Assembly: GCA_937864925.1 (NCBI GenBank)
Contig: CALMFH010000289.1
Location: 1 to 43,129 of the forward strand
Direction of reading: 5' to 3'
DNA: 43,129 bases
DNA from: an uncultured Alphaproteobacteria bacterium
GTDB taxonomy: Bacteria; Pseudomonadota; Alphaproteobacteria; Rhizobiales; Ancalomicrobiaceae
Of this stretch, positions 9,626-20,077 are shown in pieces; the first letter of the stretch is position 1; each line of letters starts with the position of its first letter. The position numbers and the translations under genes were made by a program. The notes below the pieces were generated by a model. The model had not been told where the DNA came from, made no database searches, and saw nothing but the letters and a program-made list of their open reading frames with translations.

Positions 9626-9650
9626 GGCGACGGCCTCCTCGGCGCGACGG

Positions 9651-9703
9651 CGTCACGGGTCCCTCGCCCACCCGAAGCGGGCGAGGGGCGGCGAGGCGTG
9701 ACG
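9651..9703 (-). terminator. Nested stem-loop between livK and livH (attenuator/mRNA stabiliser)
   Basis: An inner perfect 9-bp stem CCCTCGCCC (9661-9669)/GGGCGAGGG (9679-9687) is enclosed by CGTCACG (9651-9657)/CGTGACG (9697-9703). It lies immediately downstream of the livK stop in the direction of transcription. No U-tract follows, so partial termination or protection of the livK mRNA 3' end is more likely than full termination. Such structures after periplasmic binding-protein genes are known to raise binding protein over permease levels; that role here is inferred. Confidence 0.6.
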
Positions 9704-9711
9704 GCCCCGCC

Positions 9712-10890
9712 TCACTTCATCGTGCACTTGTCGGCGTAGGCGTCGCCCCGCTTCTCGGCGACCTTCTCGACGTACTTCTGGACGATCTCGCCGCTCGCGT
9801 TCTTCTCGAAGCGGGTCAGGTGGTAGTCCTGGATCGGATGCTGGTTGGAGCCGAAGGCGAAGGAGCCGCGCAGCGACTGGAACTTGGCGGCGCGCAACGC
9901 GGCGCGGAAGGCGTCGCCCTTGGAGAGATCGCCGTCGACGGCGTCGAGAGCCGAGGCGATCAGCTGTGCCGTGTCCCAGGCCTGCTGAGCGTAGATGGTC
10001 GGGGTGCGGCCGTAGGCGGCCTTGAACGCCGCGACGAAGGCCTTGGAGGCCGGGTCGTCGCTCTCCGGGGTCCACAGCGCCGAAGCGTAGACGCCTTCGG
10101 CCGCCCCACCGGTGGCGGTGACCATGCGCGCGTCCATCGAGAAGCTCGGCACCAGCATCGGAACCGTCTTGGAGAGACCGGAATTGGCGTATTGCTTGGC
10201 GAAGTTGATGCCGACGCCGCCGGGATGGAACTGATAGACGGCATCGGGGGCGAGCGAGCGGACGCGGGCGATCTCGACCGAGAAGTCGGTCTGGTCGAGT
10301 TTGGTGTAGACCTCGGCGACCACCTCGCCCTTGAAGGCGCGCTTGAAGCCTTCGAGCGCGTCGCGTCCGGCCTGATAGTTCGGCGCCATCAACACCAGCT
10401 TCTTGTAGCCGACGCGGTTCGCCGCCAGACCTGCCGCCTCGTGGAAGGCGTCGTTCTGGTAGGAGGTGACGAAATAGTTCGGGTGGCACTTCTCGCCGGC
10501 GAAGGTCGAGGGGCCGGCATTGTTGGAGACGTAGATCCCGCCGGCCTCCAGTACGCCGGGCAGCACCGCGGCGAGGACGTTGGAGAAGATGACGCCGGTG
10601 TAGAGCTTGACCCCGTTCTGCACCAAGCGATCGGCCTGCTGCTTGGCGTTGGCGGGCTTCAGGCCGTCGTCTTCGATTTCGAGCACGACCTTGGTCTTGC
10701 CGAGCTTCCCATCCGGGCCGAGCGCCAGCTTGAAGGCGTCGCGCGCATCCTCGCCGAGATAACCGGCCGGCGTGGTCAGGGTGGTGATGAAGCCGATGCG
10801 GACCTCCTGGGCGGCGGCGGGGGCCACCAGGAGCGCGGTCGAGGCGGCGAGTCCGCCGGCGAGGATGGTGAGGTGAGCGATCGTCTTCAA
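9712..10890 (-). CDS. livK: Periplasmic substrate-binding protein of the Liv-type ABC transporter
   Basis: The start is a TTG at 10890, preceded by a GAGAGGAGGAC ribosome-binding site, giving 392 residues: LKTIAHLTILAGGLAASTALLVAPAAAQ (signal peptide, cleavage expected after AAA/Q) and then EVRIGFITTLTTPAGYLGED, the class I receptor fold of type 1 periplasmic binding proteins. Later features include SNNAGPSTFAGEKCHPNYFVTSYQND and TIYAQQAWDTAQLIASAL. The same frame is open upstream to 11223 but that part is low-complexity translation without a ribosome site. Lineage members bind benzoate or other aromatic acids as well as branched amino acids; anthranilate is predicted from context. Confidence 0.88.
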   Translation of the reverse strand: MKTIAHLTILAGGLAASTALLVAPAAAQEVRIGFITTLTTPAGYLGEDARDAFKLALGPDGKLGKTKVVLEIEDDGLKPANAKQQADRLVQNGVKLYTGVIFSNVLAAVLPGVLEAGGIYVSNNAGPSTFAGEKCHPNYFVTSYQNDAFHEAAGLAANRVGYKKLVLMAPNYQAGRDALEGFKRAFKGEVVAEVYTKLDQTDFSVEIARVRSLAPDAVYQFHPGGVGINFAKQYANSGLSKTVPMLVPSFSMDARMVTATGGAAEGVYASALWTPESDDPASKAFVAAFKAAYGRTPTIYAQQAWDTAQLIASALDAVDGDLSKGDAFRAALRAAKFQSLRGSFAFGSNQHPIQDYHLTRFEKNASGEIVQKYVEKVAEKRGDAYADKCTMK

Positions 10891-11080
10891 GGGTGTGTCC
10901 TCCTCTCGACCCGGATCGTCGCCGGGTTCTGTCGTTCTCGTCGCAGCCGGTGAGGTCGGGACGCGTCGCCGCCTGGGCGGGCGCGTGCCCCGAGATCGCC
11001 GGGGATCGCAGCGGTCGGCCCGTCCGGCGACCGGTGGGTGAGCGGTGGCGTCGCCGACCGCAGCCGGCGATGCCGGAAGG

Positions 11081-12679
11081 TCAGCCCTTGAGGCGGAAGC
11101 GCTGGAGCTTGCCGGTCTCGGTGCGTGGCAGGGCGGAGACGAACTCGACGGCGCGCGGGTACTTGTAGGGCGCGGCGGTCGACTTGACGTGGTCCTGAAG
11201 GGCGCGGACGAGGCTCGGATCACCGCTCCAGCCGGGTTTCAGCACGACGAAGGCCTTGAGGATCTGGCCGCGCTCGGGGTCGGGCACGCCGATCACCCCG
11301 CATTCGGCGACGGCCGGATGCTCGAGCAGGACGCTCTCAACCTCCGGGCTCGAGACGTTGTACCCGGAGGTGACGATGATGTCGTCGACCCTGGCGTGAT
11401 AGTAGAAATAGCCGTCCGCGTCGGTGTGATAGGCATCGCCGGTGACGTTCCAGCCGTTGCGGACGTAGTTCTTCTGACGCTCGTCGGCGAGATAGCGGCA
11501 GCCGGTCGGTCCCTTGATGGCGAGCTTGCCTTCGACGCCGGGAGGGACCGGGTTCATGTCCTCGTCGACCAGCATGGCGTGGTAGCCGGGCAGGACCTTG
11601 CCGAGCGCCCCGGGGCGGTAGGTCTCGGGATCGGAGGCGATGTAGATGTGGATCAGCTCGGTGCCGCCGATGCCGTCGTGGATCTGGATGCCGGTGGCCT
11701 GCGCCCAGGCGGCGCGGGTGGCGACGGGCAGCGCCTCGCCGGCGGAGACGCACTTCTTCAGCGAGCGGAGGTCGTGGCCAGGGACGAGTGCCGTCATCTG
11801 GCGATAGGCGGTCGGCGAGGTGACGCAGATGGTGGCGCCGTGGGTCTCGATGGCGGCGATCAACAGGTCCGGCGAGAGCTTCTCGAGCAGGATGGTGGCG
11901 GCGCGGGCCCACAGCGGGAAGCACAGCAAGCCACCGAGGCCGAAGGTGAAGGCGAGCGGCGGGGTGCCGATGAAGATGTCGTCGGGGCCGGGCTTCAGGC
12001 AGTGGCGGGGGAACACCTCGCACATCGCCATGACGTCGCGATGGACGTGGATACAGCCCTTGGGCACGCCGGTGGTGCCGGAGGTGAAGGCGATCAGGGC
12101 GGGGTCGTCGGCGGCGGTGTCGACGGCGGCGAAGCCCTCGGCGGTCGCCGCCATCTTCGCCTCGAAAGCGGCGTCGCCGAAATACTCGATGCATTTCAGG
12201 TCCGGGCAGTCCCGACGCGCCAGTTCCAGTTCCTCGGCGAGCGCCCGGTCGCACAGGGCGAGGCCGGCGCGGGCGAGGACGAGGATCTGCTTCAGTTCCT
12301 TGGCGCGTAGCAGCGGCATGGTGCCGACCGCGACGCCACCGGCCTTCCACACCGCGAGCCAGGCGACGGCGAACCACGGGGTGTTGGCGCCGCGCAGCAG
12401 CACTCGGTTGCCGGGGACGAGGCCGAGGCTTTCGGTGAGGTGGCGGGCGAGACGATCGACCCGGCCGGCGAGATCGCGATAGGTCCAGCGGACGTCACGG
12501 CCGATGATCGCCGGCCGGTCACCGTGACCTTCTTCGACGGCCCGGTCGAGGAGCGCCACGGTGGCGTTCAGGCGCTCGGGGAACTGTAGTTCCGGCGTCT
12601 CGAACACCAGATCCGGCCACGTCTCGCGCGGCGGGAGATTGTCCAGAACGAAACGGTCCACATGCGCCGTCGCGGTCAT
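11081..12679 (-). CDS. abmG: 2-aminobenzoate-CoA ligase (benzoate-CoA ligase family)
   Basis: This 532-residue acyl-adenylate enzyme has all ANL motifs: P-loop TSGTTGVPKG (199-208), GIGGTEL (337-342), TGD (413-415), the hinge R430 region with VTSGYNVSSPEVES, and the C-terminal TETGKLQR with catalytic K524. It makes an aryl-CoA thioester from ATP and CoA. Overall it resembles 2-aminobenzoate/benzoate-CoA ligases rather than long-chain fatty acyl ligases. It is the first gene of the minus-strand operon with livKHMGF and is divergent from the MarR gene and the abmA operon. The linked abmA makes 2-aminobenzoate the best substrate guess; benzoate or salicylate are alternatives. Confidence 0.85.
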   Translation of the reverse strand: MTATAHVDRFVLDNLPPRETWPDLVFETPELQFPERLNATVALLDRAVEEGHGDRPAIIGRDVRWTYRDLAGRVDRLARHLTESLGLVPGNRVLLRGANTPWFAVAWLAVWKAGGVAVGTMPLLRAKELKQILVLARAGLALCDRALAEELELARRDCPDLKCIEYFGDAAFEAKMAATAEGFAAVDTAADDPALIAFTSGTTGVPKGCIHVHRDVMAMCEVFPRHCLKPGPDDIFIGTPPLAFTFGLGGLLCFPLWARAATILLEKLSPDLLIAAIETHGATICVTSPTAYRQMTALVPGHDLRSLKKCVSAGEALPVATRAAWAQATGIQIHDGIGGTELIHIYIASDPETYRPGALGKVLPGYHAMLVDEDMNPVPPGVEGKLAIKGPTGCRYLADERQKNYVRNGWNVTGDAYHTDADGYFYYHARVDDIIVTSGYNVSSPEVESVLLEHPAVAECGVIGVPDPERGQILKAFVVLKPGWSGDPSLVRALQDHVKSTAAPYKYPRAVEFVSALPRTETGKLQRFRLKG

Positions 12680-12756
12680 CGTACGTTTTCCTCCCCGTGA
12701 CCGGTTCGCCTCTTCGGCGATCGACCCTCGCTCCCGATCTCGTCACGGGAACGCGA

Positions 12757-12788
12757 TAATGTTTAAATATGAAATATTCATCCGTCAA
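12757..12788. promoter_or_regulatory. Operator/promoter upstream of the ligase-liv operon
   Basis: The block from 12757 begins TAATGTTTAAATATGAA and matches the block at 13661 upstream of abmA in 25 of 31 positions. It includes the dyad ATGAA-ATA-TTCAT (12769-12781 region). Read on the minus strand, TTGACG (12783-12788) could be the -35 element with TAAACA (12760-12765) as -10 at 17-bp spacing, so a bound protein would cover the promoter. The start codon lies 78 bp further. Most of the 12680-13007 gap is otherwise without a visible gene; it holds this site and the upstream region of the MarR gene. Confidence 0.7.
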
Positions 12789-13007
12789 GCTTCCATGAGG
12801 GAAATTCCTGAGGCGGGCGGGGGTACGGTAGGGCGAGCGCAGGGCGGTCCGGTCGGCGGCGAGCCGGGAGGGGACCGGCCGGGGAGCGCGGACCAACTGA
12901 CGTTGCGCAGGGTAACTGCTTCGCTTCTCAATGATTTTCGTGTAAAGGATGTCGATGGCGACCCGGGTGGGTGACGCGCACGGGGTCCGACACTGGAGAA
13001 TGCGGGC

Positions 13008-13508
13008 ATGAGCAGCGACATCGGAGTTCCGGAACCGGCCGCGGCCGAGGAGGGGCGCGCCAAGGACCATGCGTCGCTCAGGCTGTGGCTGCGCCTGCTC
13101 GCCTGCCACAATCTGATCGAGAATCGGTTGCGCAATCAGCTGCGGCTCGGCTTCGACACGACGCTGCCGCGGTTCGACCTGATGGCCCAGCTCGCCCGCT
13201 ATCCCGAGGGATTGAAGATGCGGGACCTGTCGCGGCTGCTGATGGTGTCGGGCGGCAACGTCACCGGCCTCGTCGACCGGCTGGTCGAGGAAGGGCTGAT
13301 CGAGCGACGCGACGATCCGCGCGACCGGCGTGCCTATTCGGTGCACCTCACGGCCGCCGGCGAGGCCTCGTTCGCCGGGATGGCCGAGCATCACGAGCGT
13401 TGGGTCGTCGATCTGTTGGATGGGCTTCCCGCCGATGATCGGGCGCGCCTCCACGACATTCTCGGGCGATTGAAGACCCATCTCGCCACTCTGCCGCCGC
13501 TCGGCTGA
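13008..13508 (+). CDS. MarR-family transcriptional regulator
   Basis: This 166-residue protein has the MarR winged-helix: an N-terminal dimerisation helix (LWLRLLACHNLIENRLRNQL), TLPRFDLMAQLARYPEGLKMRDLSRLLMVSGGNVTGLVDRLVEEGLIERRDDPRDRRAYSVHLTAAGE (helix-turn-helix and DxRD wing) and C-terminal helices. The family usually represses and releases DNA on binding a phenolic or aryl-CoA ligand. The ATG at 13008 follows GGAGAATGCGGGC. It sits between the two arms of the catabolic island, each preceded by the same AT-rich dyad block, so it is the natural repressor of both; the ligand may be 2-aminobenzoyl-CoA (inference). Confidence 0.9.
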   Translation: MSSDIGVPEPAAAEEGRAKDHASLRLWLRLLACHNLIENRLRNQLRLGFDTTLPRFDLMAQLARYPEGLKMRDLSRLLMVSGGNVTGLVDRLVEEGLIERRDDPRDRRAYSVHLTAAGEASFAGMAEHHERWVVDLLDGLPADDRARLHDILGRLKTHLATLPPLG

Positions 13509-13540
13509 GGGCGGATATCCGCCGAATCGCCGACGGATCG

Positions 13541-13564
13541 CCGCGCCCGCCGCGGCGGGCGCGG
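13541..13564 (+). terminator. GC-rich hairpin after the MarR gene
   Basis: CCGCGCCCGCCG (13541-13552) is followed directly by its exact complement (13553-13564), a 24-nt perfect palindrome, and GGAT/ATCC flank it with a two-base bulge. It lies 32 bp after the regulator stop. No U-run follows, so it may slow polymerase or insulate the regulator from the abmA promoter rather than act as a classical intrinsic terminator. Confidence 0.5.
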
Positions 13565-13638
13565 ATCCGCGTTCGCCCGAGGTTCCGTTTCCCACCCGCT
13601 CGACGCCGAGTCGGCGATCGAACCGGTGAAATCACCGC

Positions 13639-13691
13639 TTGACAGGATAGTTCATATCTGTAACGTTTATATATGAACTATTGAGCCGTCG
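13639..13691 (+). promoter_or_regulatory. Promoter and operator of the abmA operon
   Basis: A consensus -35 TTGACA is at 13639-13644. The -10 is ambiguous: TAACGT at 13661-13666 gives 16-bp spacing. A perfect 11-bp inverted repeat ATAGTTCATAT (13647-13657)/ATATGAACTAT (13671-13681) with a 13-nt spacer overlaps it. The block 13661-13691 starts TAACGTTTATATATGAA and repeats the block at 12757-12787 with 25/31 identity. A repressor bound here would block RNA polymerase. AbmA starts at 13716 after GGGAGGGAGGATCAC. Confidence 0.75.
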
Positions 13692-13715
13692 GCAACGGAC
13701 GGGAGGGAGGATCAC

Positions 13716-16037
13716 ATGCGCATCGTCTGTATCGGTGGTGGACCGGCGGGGCTCTATTTCGGACTGCTGATGAAGCGGCGTCACCCGAAGCATTCGGTCA
13801 CCGTCATCGAGCGCAACAAGCCCTACGACACCTTCGGCTGGGGTGTGGTGTTCTCCGACCAGGTGGTCGACGCGATCATGAAGGCCGACCCGGAGAGCGC
13901 GCGGGAGATCGCCGACGCCTTCAATCACTGGGACGACATCGAGCTGCGCTTCAAGGGCACGGTCCAGCGCACCACCGGCCACGGCTTCATCGGCATCGGC
14001 CGCAAGCACCTGCTCAACATCCTGCAGAAGCGCTGCGAGGACCTCGGGGTCGAACTGGTCTTCGAACACGAGGTCGACAGCGATCTGGAGTTCCCCGACG
14101 CCGACCTGATCATCGCCTCCGACGGCATCGGTTCGAAGATCCGCGAACGCTACAAGGACGCCTTCCAGCCCGACATCATCGTCCGTCCCAATCGTTACAT
14201 CTGGTTCGGCACGCACAAGCTCTACGATGCCTTCACCTTCGACTTCCAGCGCACCGAGCACGGGTGGTTCCAGGCGCACATCTACAAGTTCGACGACAAG
14301 ACCTCGACCTTCATCGTCGAGACCACCGAGGAGACCTTCCTCGCCCACGGCCTCGACAAGCTCGATCAGGAGGGCTCGATCGCCTTCAGTGAGAAGCTGT
14401 TCGGCGATGTGCTCGGCGGGGCGAAGCTGATGACCAATTCGCGCCACCTGCGCGGCTCGGCCTGGCTCAACTTCAACCGGTTGATCTGCGGCCGCTGGAG
14501 CCACTTCAACGGCCGCTCGCAGGTGGTGCTGATGGGCGATGCCGCCCACACCGCCCATTTCGCCATCGGCTCGGGCACCAAGCTCGCCTTCGACGATGCC
14601 ATCGAGCTCGCCGACCAGTTCGATCGGATCGGCCACACGACCGACAAGCTCACCGAGGTCCTCGCCGCCTACGAGGAGGAGCGTCGCGTCGGCGTCGCCC
14701 GCGTCCAGAACGCGGCGCGCAATGCCATGGAATGGTTCGAGGTGGTCGGCCGTCGCTACGCCGACACGCTCGAGCCCGAGCAGTTCATGTATTCGATGCT
14801 GACCCGGTCGCAGCGCATCGGCCACGAGAACCTGCGTCTGCGCGACAGGGTCTGGCTCGAGGGCTACGAGCGCTGGTTCGCCCGCCGCTCCGGCCTCACG
14901 GTCGCCGACGGCGAGCGCGCCCTACCGCCGATGTTCACGCCGCTGACGGTGCGTGGGGTGACGCTCGCCAACCGCGTCGTCGTTTCACCGATGGCGATGT
15001 ATTCGGCGACCGACGGCCTGATCGGCGACTTCCACTTCGCGCATCTCGGAGCGCGGGCGATGGGCGGCGCGGCGCTGGTCTTCGCCGAGATGACCTGCGT
15101 CTCCCCCGATGCCCGCATCACCCCCGGTTGCCTCGGCCTGTGGAACGACGATCAGGCGGCGGCCTGGAAACGGCTCGTCGACTTCGTCCACACGACCACG
15201 CCGGCCAAGATCGGCGTCCAGCTCGGCCACGCCGGTCGCAAGGGCGCGACGAAGCTCGCCTGGGACGGTATCGATCAGCCGCTCGTCGCGGGTGGTTGGC
15301 CGCTGATCTCCGCCTCGCCACTGCCCTACCTGCCGCACTCGGTGGTGCCGAAGGCGATGGACCGCGCCGACATGGACCGGGTCGTGGCCGACTTCGTCGC
15401 CGCGACGAAGCGGGCGGCGGCGGCTGGTGTCGACTGGCTCGAGCTGCACTGCGCCCACGGCTACCTCCTGTCGAGCTTCCTGTCGCCGCTCACCAACCGG
15501 CGCACCGACGAGTACGGCGGCAGCCACGAGAACCGGGCGCGCTTCCCGCTGGAGGTGTTCCATGCGGTGCGTGCGGCGTGGCCGGCGGATCGGCCGATAT
15601 CGGTGCGCCTGTCCTGTCACGACTGGTTCGAGGGCGGCAACACGCCGGACGACGCGGTGATCTTCGCCACGATGTTCAAGGCCGCCGGCGCCGATATGAT
15701 CGACTGTTCGTCGGGTCAGGTGTGGAAGGAGGAGAAGCCGGTCTACGGCCGCCTGTTCCAGACCCCGTTCGCCGACAAGGTCCGCAACGAGGTGGGGGTC
15801 TCGACCATCGCCGTCGGCGCCATCTCCGAGGCCGATCAGGCCAACTCGATCATCGCCGCCGGTCGCGCCGACCTGTGTGCCGTCGCCCGCCCGCATCTCG
15901 CCGATCCGTCGTGGACTCTGCACGAGGCGGCCCGCATCGGGCTGAAGTCGATCCCCTGGCCGAAACAGTATCTCTCGGCCAAGGGCCAGTACGAGGCCAA
16001 CCTCGAGCGCGCCGCCACTCCGATGGGAAAGGCCTGA
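13716..16037 (+). CDS. abmA: Bifunctional 2-aminobenzoyl-CoA monooxygenase/reductase
   Basis: This 773-residue fusion joins a class A flavoprotein hydroxylase (about 1-395: [11 protein letters not shown] with GGGPAG at 7-12, [13 protein letters not shown] near 134, and GDAAH at 274-278) to an Old-Yellow-Enzyme reductase (about 404-765: [21 protein letters not shown]578-C-A-H581-[13 protein letters not shown], phosphate-binding [16 protein letters not shown]). The first half is salicylyl-CoA 5-hydroxylase-like. The fusion is the hallmark of the Azoarcus evansii enzyme, which hydroxylates 2-aminobenzoyl-CoA at C5 and reduces the ring to 2-amino-5-oxocyclohex-1-enecarbonyl-CoA. It heads the plus-strand operon. 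Confidence 0.92.
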   Translation: MRIVCIGGGPAGLYFGLLMKRRHPKHSVTVIERNKPYDTFGWGVVFSDQVVDAIMKADPESAREIADAFNHWDDIELRFKGTVQRTTGHGFIGIGRKHLLNILQKRCEDLGVELVFEHEVDSDLEFPDADLIIASDGIGSKIRERYKDAFQPDIIVRPNRYIWFGTHKLYDAFTFDFQRTEHGWFQAHIYKFDDKTSTFIVETTEETFLAHGLDKLDQEGSIAFSEKLFGDVLGGAKLMTNSRHLRGSAWLNFNRLICGRWSHFNGRSQVVLMGDAAHTAHFAIGSGTKLAFDDAIELADQFDRIGHTTDKLTEVLAAYEEERRVGVARVQNAARNAMEWFEVVGRRYADTLEPEQFMYSMLTRSQRIGHENLRLRDRVWLEGYERWFARRSGLTVADGERALPPMFTPLTVRGVTLANRVVVSPMAMYSATDGLIGDFHFAHLGARAMGGAALVFAEMTCVSPDARITPGCLGLWNDDQAAAWKRLVDFVHTTTPAKIGVQLGHAGRKGATKLAWDGIDQPLVAGGWPLISASPLPYLPHSVVPKAMDRADMDRVVADFVAATKRAAAAGVDWLELHCAHGYLLSSFLSPLTNRRTDEYGGSHENRARFPLEVFHAVRAAWPADRPISVRLSCHDWFEGGNTPDDAVIFATMFKAAGADMIDCSSGQVWKEEKPVYGRLFQTPFADKVRNEVGVSTIAVGAISEADQANSIIAAGRADLCAVARPHLADPSWTLHEAARIGLKSIPWPKQYLSAKGQYEANLERAATPMGKA

Positions 16038-16041
16038 GCCG

Positions 16042-16833
16042 ATGAACGACACCCGCCGCCTCCTCGGCCGCCATGCGCTGGTCACCGGTGCCGGCACCGG
16101 CATCGGCCGGGCCGTCGCCCTGCGCCTCGCGGCGGAGGGGGCGCGGGTGACGCTCGCCGGTCGCCGCGCCGAGCCGCTCGCCGCCACCGCGGCGGCGATG
16201 GCCGACGGCTCCGCTTTCGCCGCCGCCGGCTTCGACGTCACCGATCAGGCGGCGATCGAGCGCGGCCTCGTCGCGGCGCGCGCCGCCTTCGGGCCGGTCG
16301 ACATCCTGGTCAACAATGCCGGCGAGGCGAAGAGCGCCCCCTTCCACCGCACCTCGCTCGAGTTGTGGGATGAGGTGATCGCGGTCGATCTGACCTCGGT
16401 CTTCCGGGTGACGCGGGCGGTGCTCGACGATCTGAAGGCACGCGGTGCGGAGGCGCGCATCGTCAACGTCGCCTCGACCGCCGGGCTCGTCGGCTACGGC
16501 TACGTCTCGGCCTACTGCGCCGCCAAACACGGCGTCGTCGGCCTGACCCGATCACTGGCGGTGGAACTGGCGAAGACCGGGATCACCGTCAACGCCGTCT
16601 GCCCCGGCTACACCGACACGCCGCTGGTGCGTGAGGCGATCGCGACCATCGTCGCCAAGACCGGCCGCAGCGCGGCGGAGGCGCTGGCGGATCTGACGGC
16701 GGGCAATCCGCAGGGTCGGTTGGTCGATCCGGCGGAAGTGGCGGATGCGGTGGCTTGGCTCGCTTCGCCGGGCGCAGGGTCGATCAACGGACAGGCGATC
16801 GTGGTCGCCGGTGGAGAGGTGATGGCAGGATGA
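16042..16833 (+). CDS. Short-chain dehydrogenase/reductase of the abm operon
   Basis: The 263-residue classical SDR has the cofactor motif TGAGTGIG near the N-terminus, NNAG, active-site Ser in NVASTAG and the YxxxK pair in SAYCAAKHG, plus the PGYTDTP loop. It begins 4 nt after the abmA stop. In this setting it should oxidise or reduce the ring 5-oxo/5-hydroxy group or a beta-hydroxyacyl-CoA intermediate; R13-R20 after strand 1 (GRRAEP after LAG) suggests NADP(H) is possible. The exact step is not shown by sequence. Confidence 0.85.
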   Translation: MNDTRRLLGRHALVTGAGTGIGRAVALRLAAEGARVTLAGRRAEPLAATAAAMADGSAFAAAGFDVTDQAAIERGLVAARAAFGPVDILVNNAGEAKSAPFHRTSLELWDEVIAVDLTSVFRVTRAVLDDLKARGAEARIVNVASTAGLVGYGYVSAYCAAKHGVVGLTRSLAVELAKTGITVNAVCPGYTDTPLVREAIATIVAKTGRSAAEALADLTAGNPQGRLVDPAEVADAVAWLASPGAGSINGQAIVVAGGEVMAG

Positions 16834-17681
16834 CCGAGGATCGAGCCGACATGCGTGGGTCTCTGAAGCCGATGGCGAAGACCACCCCGCGCCACTTCCG
16901 CCTCGACATCGACGCCGACGGGCGCGTCGGCACCGTCCGGCTCAACCGGCCGGAGCGCAAGAACCCACTGACCTTCGAGAGCTACGCCGAGCTACGCGAC
17001 TTCTTCCGCGGCCTCTCCCACGCCTCAGACATCCGCGCCGTGGTGCTGACCGGCGAGGGCGGCAATTTCTGTTCGGGCGGCGACGTGTTCGAGATCATCG
17101 AGCCGCTGACCCGCATGGCGATGCCGGATCTCCTCGCCTTCACCCGCATGACCGGCGACCTGGTCAAGGCGATGCGGCACTGTCCGCAGCCGATCGTCGC
17201 CGCCGTCGACGGGGTGTGCGCCGGCGCCGGCGCCATCCTCGCCATGGCCTCCGATCTGCGCCTCGCAACCCCCGAGGCGAAGACCGCCTTCCTCTTCACC
17301 CGCGTCGGGCTGGCGGGGGCCGACATGGGCGCCTGCGGCATCCTCCCGCGCATCATCGGCCAGGGGAGGGCGGCGGAACTGCTCTACACCGGCCGCTCGA
17401 TGAGCGCGAACGAAGGTGCTGCCTGGGGCTTCTGGAACGCCCTCCATGCGAGCGACCGGCTCGAGGCGGAAGCCACCGCGCTCGCCCGTTCGCTCGCCGA
17501 CGGGCCGTGGTTCGCTCACTCGATGACCAAGACGATGCTGAACCAGGAATGGGCGATGGGCGTCGACGAGCTGATCGAGTCCGAGGCCCAGGCCCAGGCG
17601 ATCTGTATGGCGACCGGCGACTTCCGCCGCGCCTTCGAGGCCTTCGCCGCCAAGCGCCGTCCGCAGTTCGAGGGCAACTGA
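16830..17681 (+). CDS. Crotonase-family protein lacking both hydratase glutamates
   Basis: The 283-residue protein overlaps the SDR stop by ATGA. It has the crotonase oxyanion elements ([27 protein letters not shown]) but, aligned by eye with rat enoyl-CoA hydratase, Ile136 and Arg158 replace Glu144 and Glu164. Asp165 in [11 protein letters not shown] falls where dienoyl-CoA isomerase (Asp204) and 4-chlorobenzoyl-CoA dehalogenase (Asp145) have their catalytic Asp. Simple hydration is therefore unlikely; isomerisation or ring hydrolysis of the de-aromatised CoA thioester is a better guess. An alternative in-frame start MAKTTPRHF exists at residue 15. Confidence 0.85.
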   Translation: MTEDRADMRGSLKPMAKTTPRHFRLDIDADGRVGTVRLNRPERKNPLTFESYAELRDFFRGLSHASDIRAVVLTGEGGNFCSGGDVFEIIEPLTRMAMPDLLAFTRMTGDLVKAMRHCPQPIVAAVDGVCAGAGAILAMASDLRLATPEAKTAFLFTRVGLAGADMGACGILPRIIGQGRAAELLYTGRSMSANEGAAWGFWNALHASDRLEAEATALARSLADGPWFAHSMTKTMLNQEWAMGVDELIESEAQAQAICMATGDFRRAFEAFAAKRRPQFEGN

Positions 17682-17683
17682 CC

Positions 17684-18868
<1,185 letters not shown>

Positions 18869-18879
18869 TCGGAGAGCCC

Positions 18880-20067
18880 ATGTCCTCGTCGCGCGAAATC
18901 TACGACTGGGAAGACCCCTTCCGCCTCTCCGAGCAGCTGACCGAAGAGGAGCGGATGGTCGCCGACACCGCCCGCGGTTATGCCACCGACCGGCTGGCGA
19001 CGCGGGTGCTCGAGGCTTTCCGCCACGAGAGGACCGATCCGGCGATCTTCCGCGAGATGGGCGAACTCGGCCTGCTCGGCGCGACCATCTCGCCCGACTT
19101 CGGCGGCGCCGGTCTCGGCTACGTCGCCTACGGGCTGATCGCTCGCGAGGTCGAACGGGTCGACTCGGGCTATCGCTCGATGATGAGCGTGCAGTCGTCG
19201 CTGGTCATGGTGCCGATCGAGACCTTCGGCTCGCTCGCCCAGAAGCAGAAGTACCTGCCCAGGCTCGCCTCGGGCGAATGGATCGGTTGCTTCGGCCTGA
19301 CCGAGCCGGACCACGGCTCCGACCCCGGCTCGATGGCCACGCGCGCCAAGAAGGTCGCCGGCGGTTACGAACTGACGGGTTCGAAGATCTGGATCACCAA
19401 TTCACCGATCGCCGACGTCTTCGTCGTCTGGGGCAAGACCGAGGACGGGCTCATCCGCGGTTTCATCCTGGAAAAGGGTTGGAAGGGCCTCTCCGCCCCG
19501 GCGATCCACGGCAAGGTCGGTCTGCGCTCCTCGATCACCGGCGAAATCGTCATGGATCGGGTGTTCGTGCCGGAGGAGAACCTGATGCCGGGGGTCACCG
19601 GCCTCAAGGGTCCCTTCACCTGCCTCAACTCGGCGCGCTTCGGCATCGCCTGGGGGGCGCTCGGCGCAGCGGAGGCCTGTTTCGCCACGGCGCGCGGCTA
19701 CACTCTCGACCGCAAGCAGTTCGGCAAGCCGCTCGCCTCGCGCCAACTCGTGCAGAAGAAGCTCGCCGACATGGCGACCGAGATCGCACTCGGTCTACAG
19801 ACCTGTCTGCGGCTCGGACGGATGAAGGAAGAGGGCCACCCGCCGGTGGAACTGACCTCGCTGATCAAGCGCAACTCCTGCGGCAAGGCGCTCGACATCG
19901 CTCGGGCCGCCCGCGACATGCTCGGCGGCAACGGTATCTCCGACGAGTTCGGGGTGGCGCGCCATCTGGTCAACCTCGAAGTGGTCAACACCTACGAGGG
20001 CACCCACGACATCCATGCCCTGATCCTCGGCCGCGCCATCACCGGCATCGCCGCTTTCGCCGATTGA
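18880..20067 (+). CDS. gcdH: Glutaryl-CoA dehydrogenase
   Basis: The 395-residue product matches Gcd[76 protein letters not shown], and [21 protein letters not shown] with catalytic Glu373. It oxidatively decarboxylates glutaryl-CoA to crotonyl-CoA, delivering electrons to ETF. GGAGAGCCC precedes the ATG at 18880. Its presence inside the anthranilate operon indicates that the ring carbon skeleton passes through glutaryl-CoA, as in other benzoyl-CoA-type routes. Confidence 0.94.
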   Translation: MSSSREIYDWEDPFRLSEQLTEEERMVADTARGYATDRLATRVLEAFRHERTDPAIFREMGELGLLGATISPDFGGAGLGYVAYGLIAREVERVDSGYRSMMSVQSSLVMVPIETFGSLAQKQKYLPRLASGEWIGCFGLTEPDHGSDPGSMATRAKKVAGGYELTGSKIWITNSPIADVFVVWGKTEDGLIRGFILEKGWKGLSAPAIHGKVGLRSSITGEIVMDRVFVPEENLMPGVTGLKGPFTCLNSARFGIAWGALGAAEACFATARGYTLDRKQFGKPLASRQLVQKKLADMATEIALGLQTCLRLGRMKEEGHPPVELTSLIKRNSCGKALDIARAARDMLGGNGISDEFGVARHLVNLEVVNTYEGTHDIHALILGRAITGIAAFAD

Positions 20068-20077
20068 GGGTGCGCGA

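Noticed and set aside
10891-11223. N-terminal extension of the livK frame to 11223
   Set aside because: The translation is Pro/Arg/Ser-rich, overlaps the ligase 3' end, and lacks a ribosome site; the signal peptide begins at the TTG at 10890.
13716-16037. Naming the lead gene a plain salicylyl-CoA 5-hydroxylase
   Set aside because: That enzyme corresponds only to the N-terminal half; the fused OYE domain and operon context match 2-aminobenzoyl-CoA monooxygenase/reductase.
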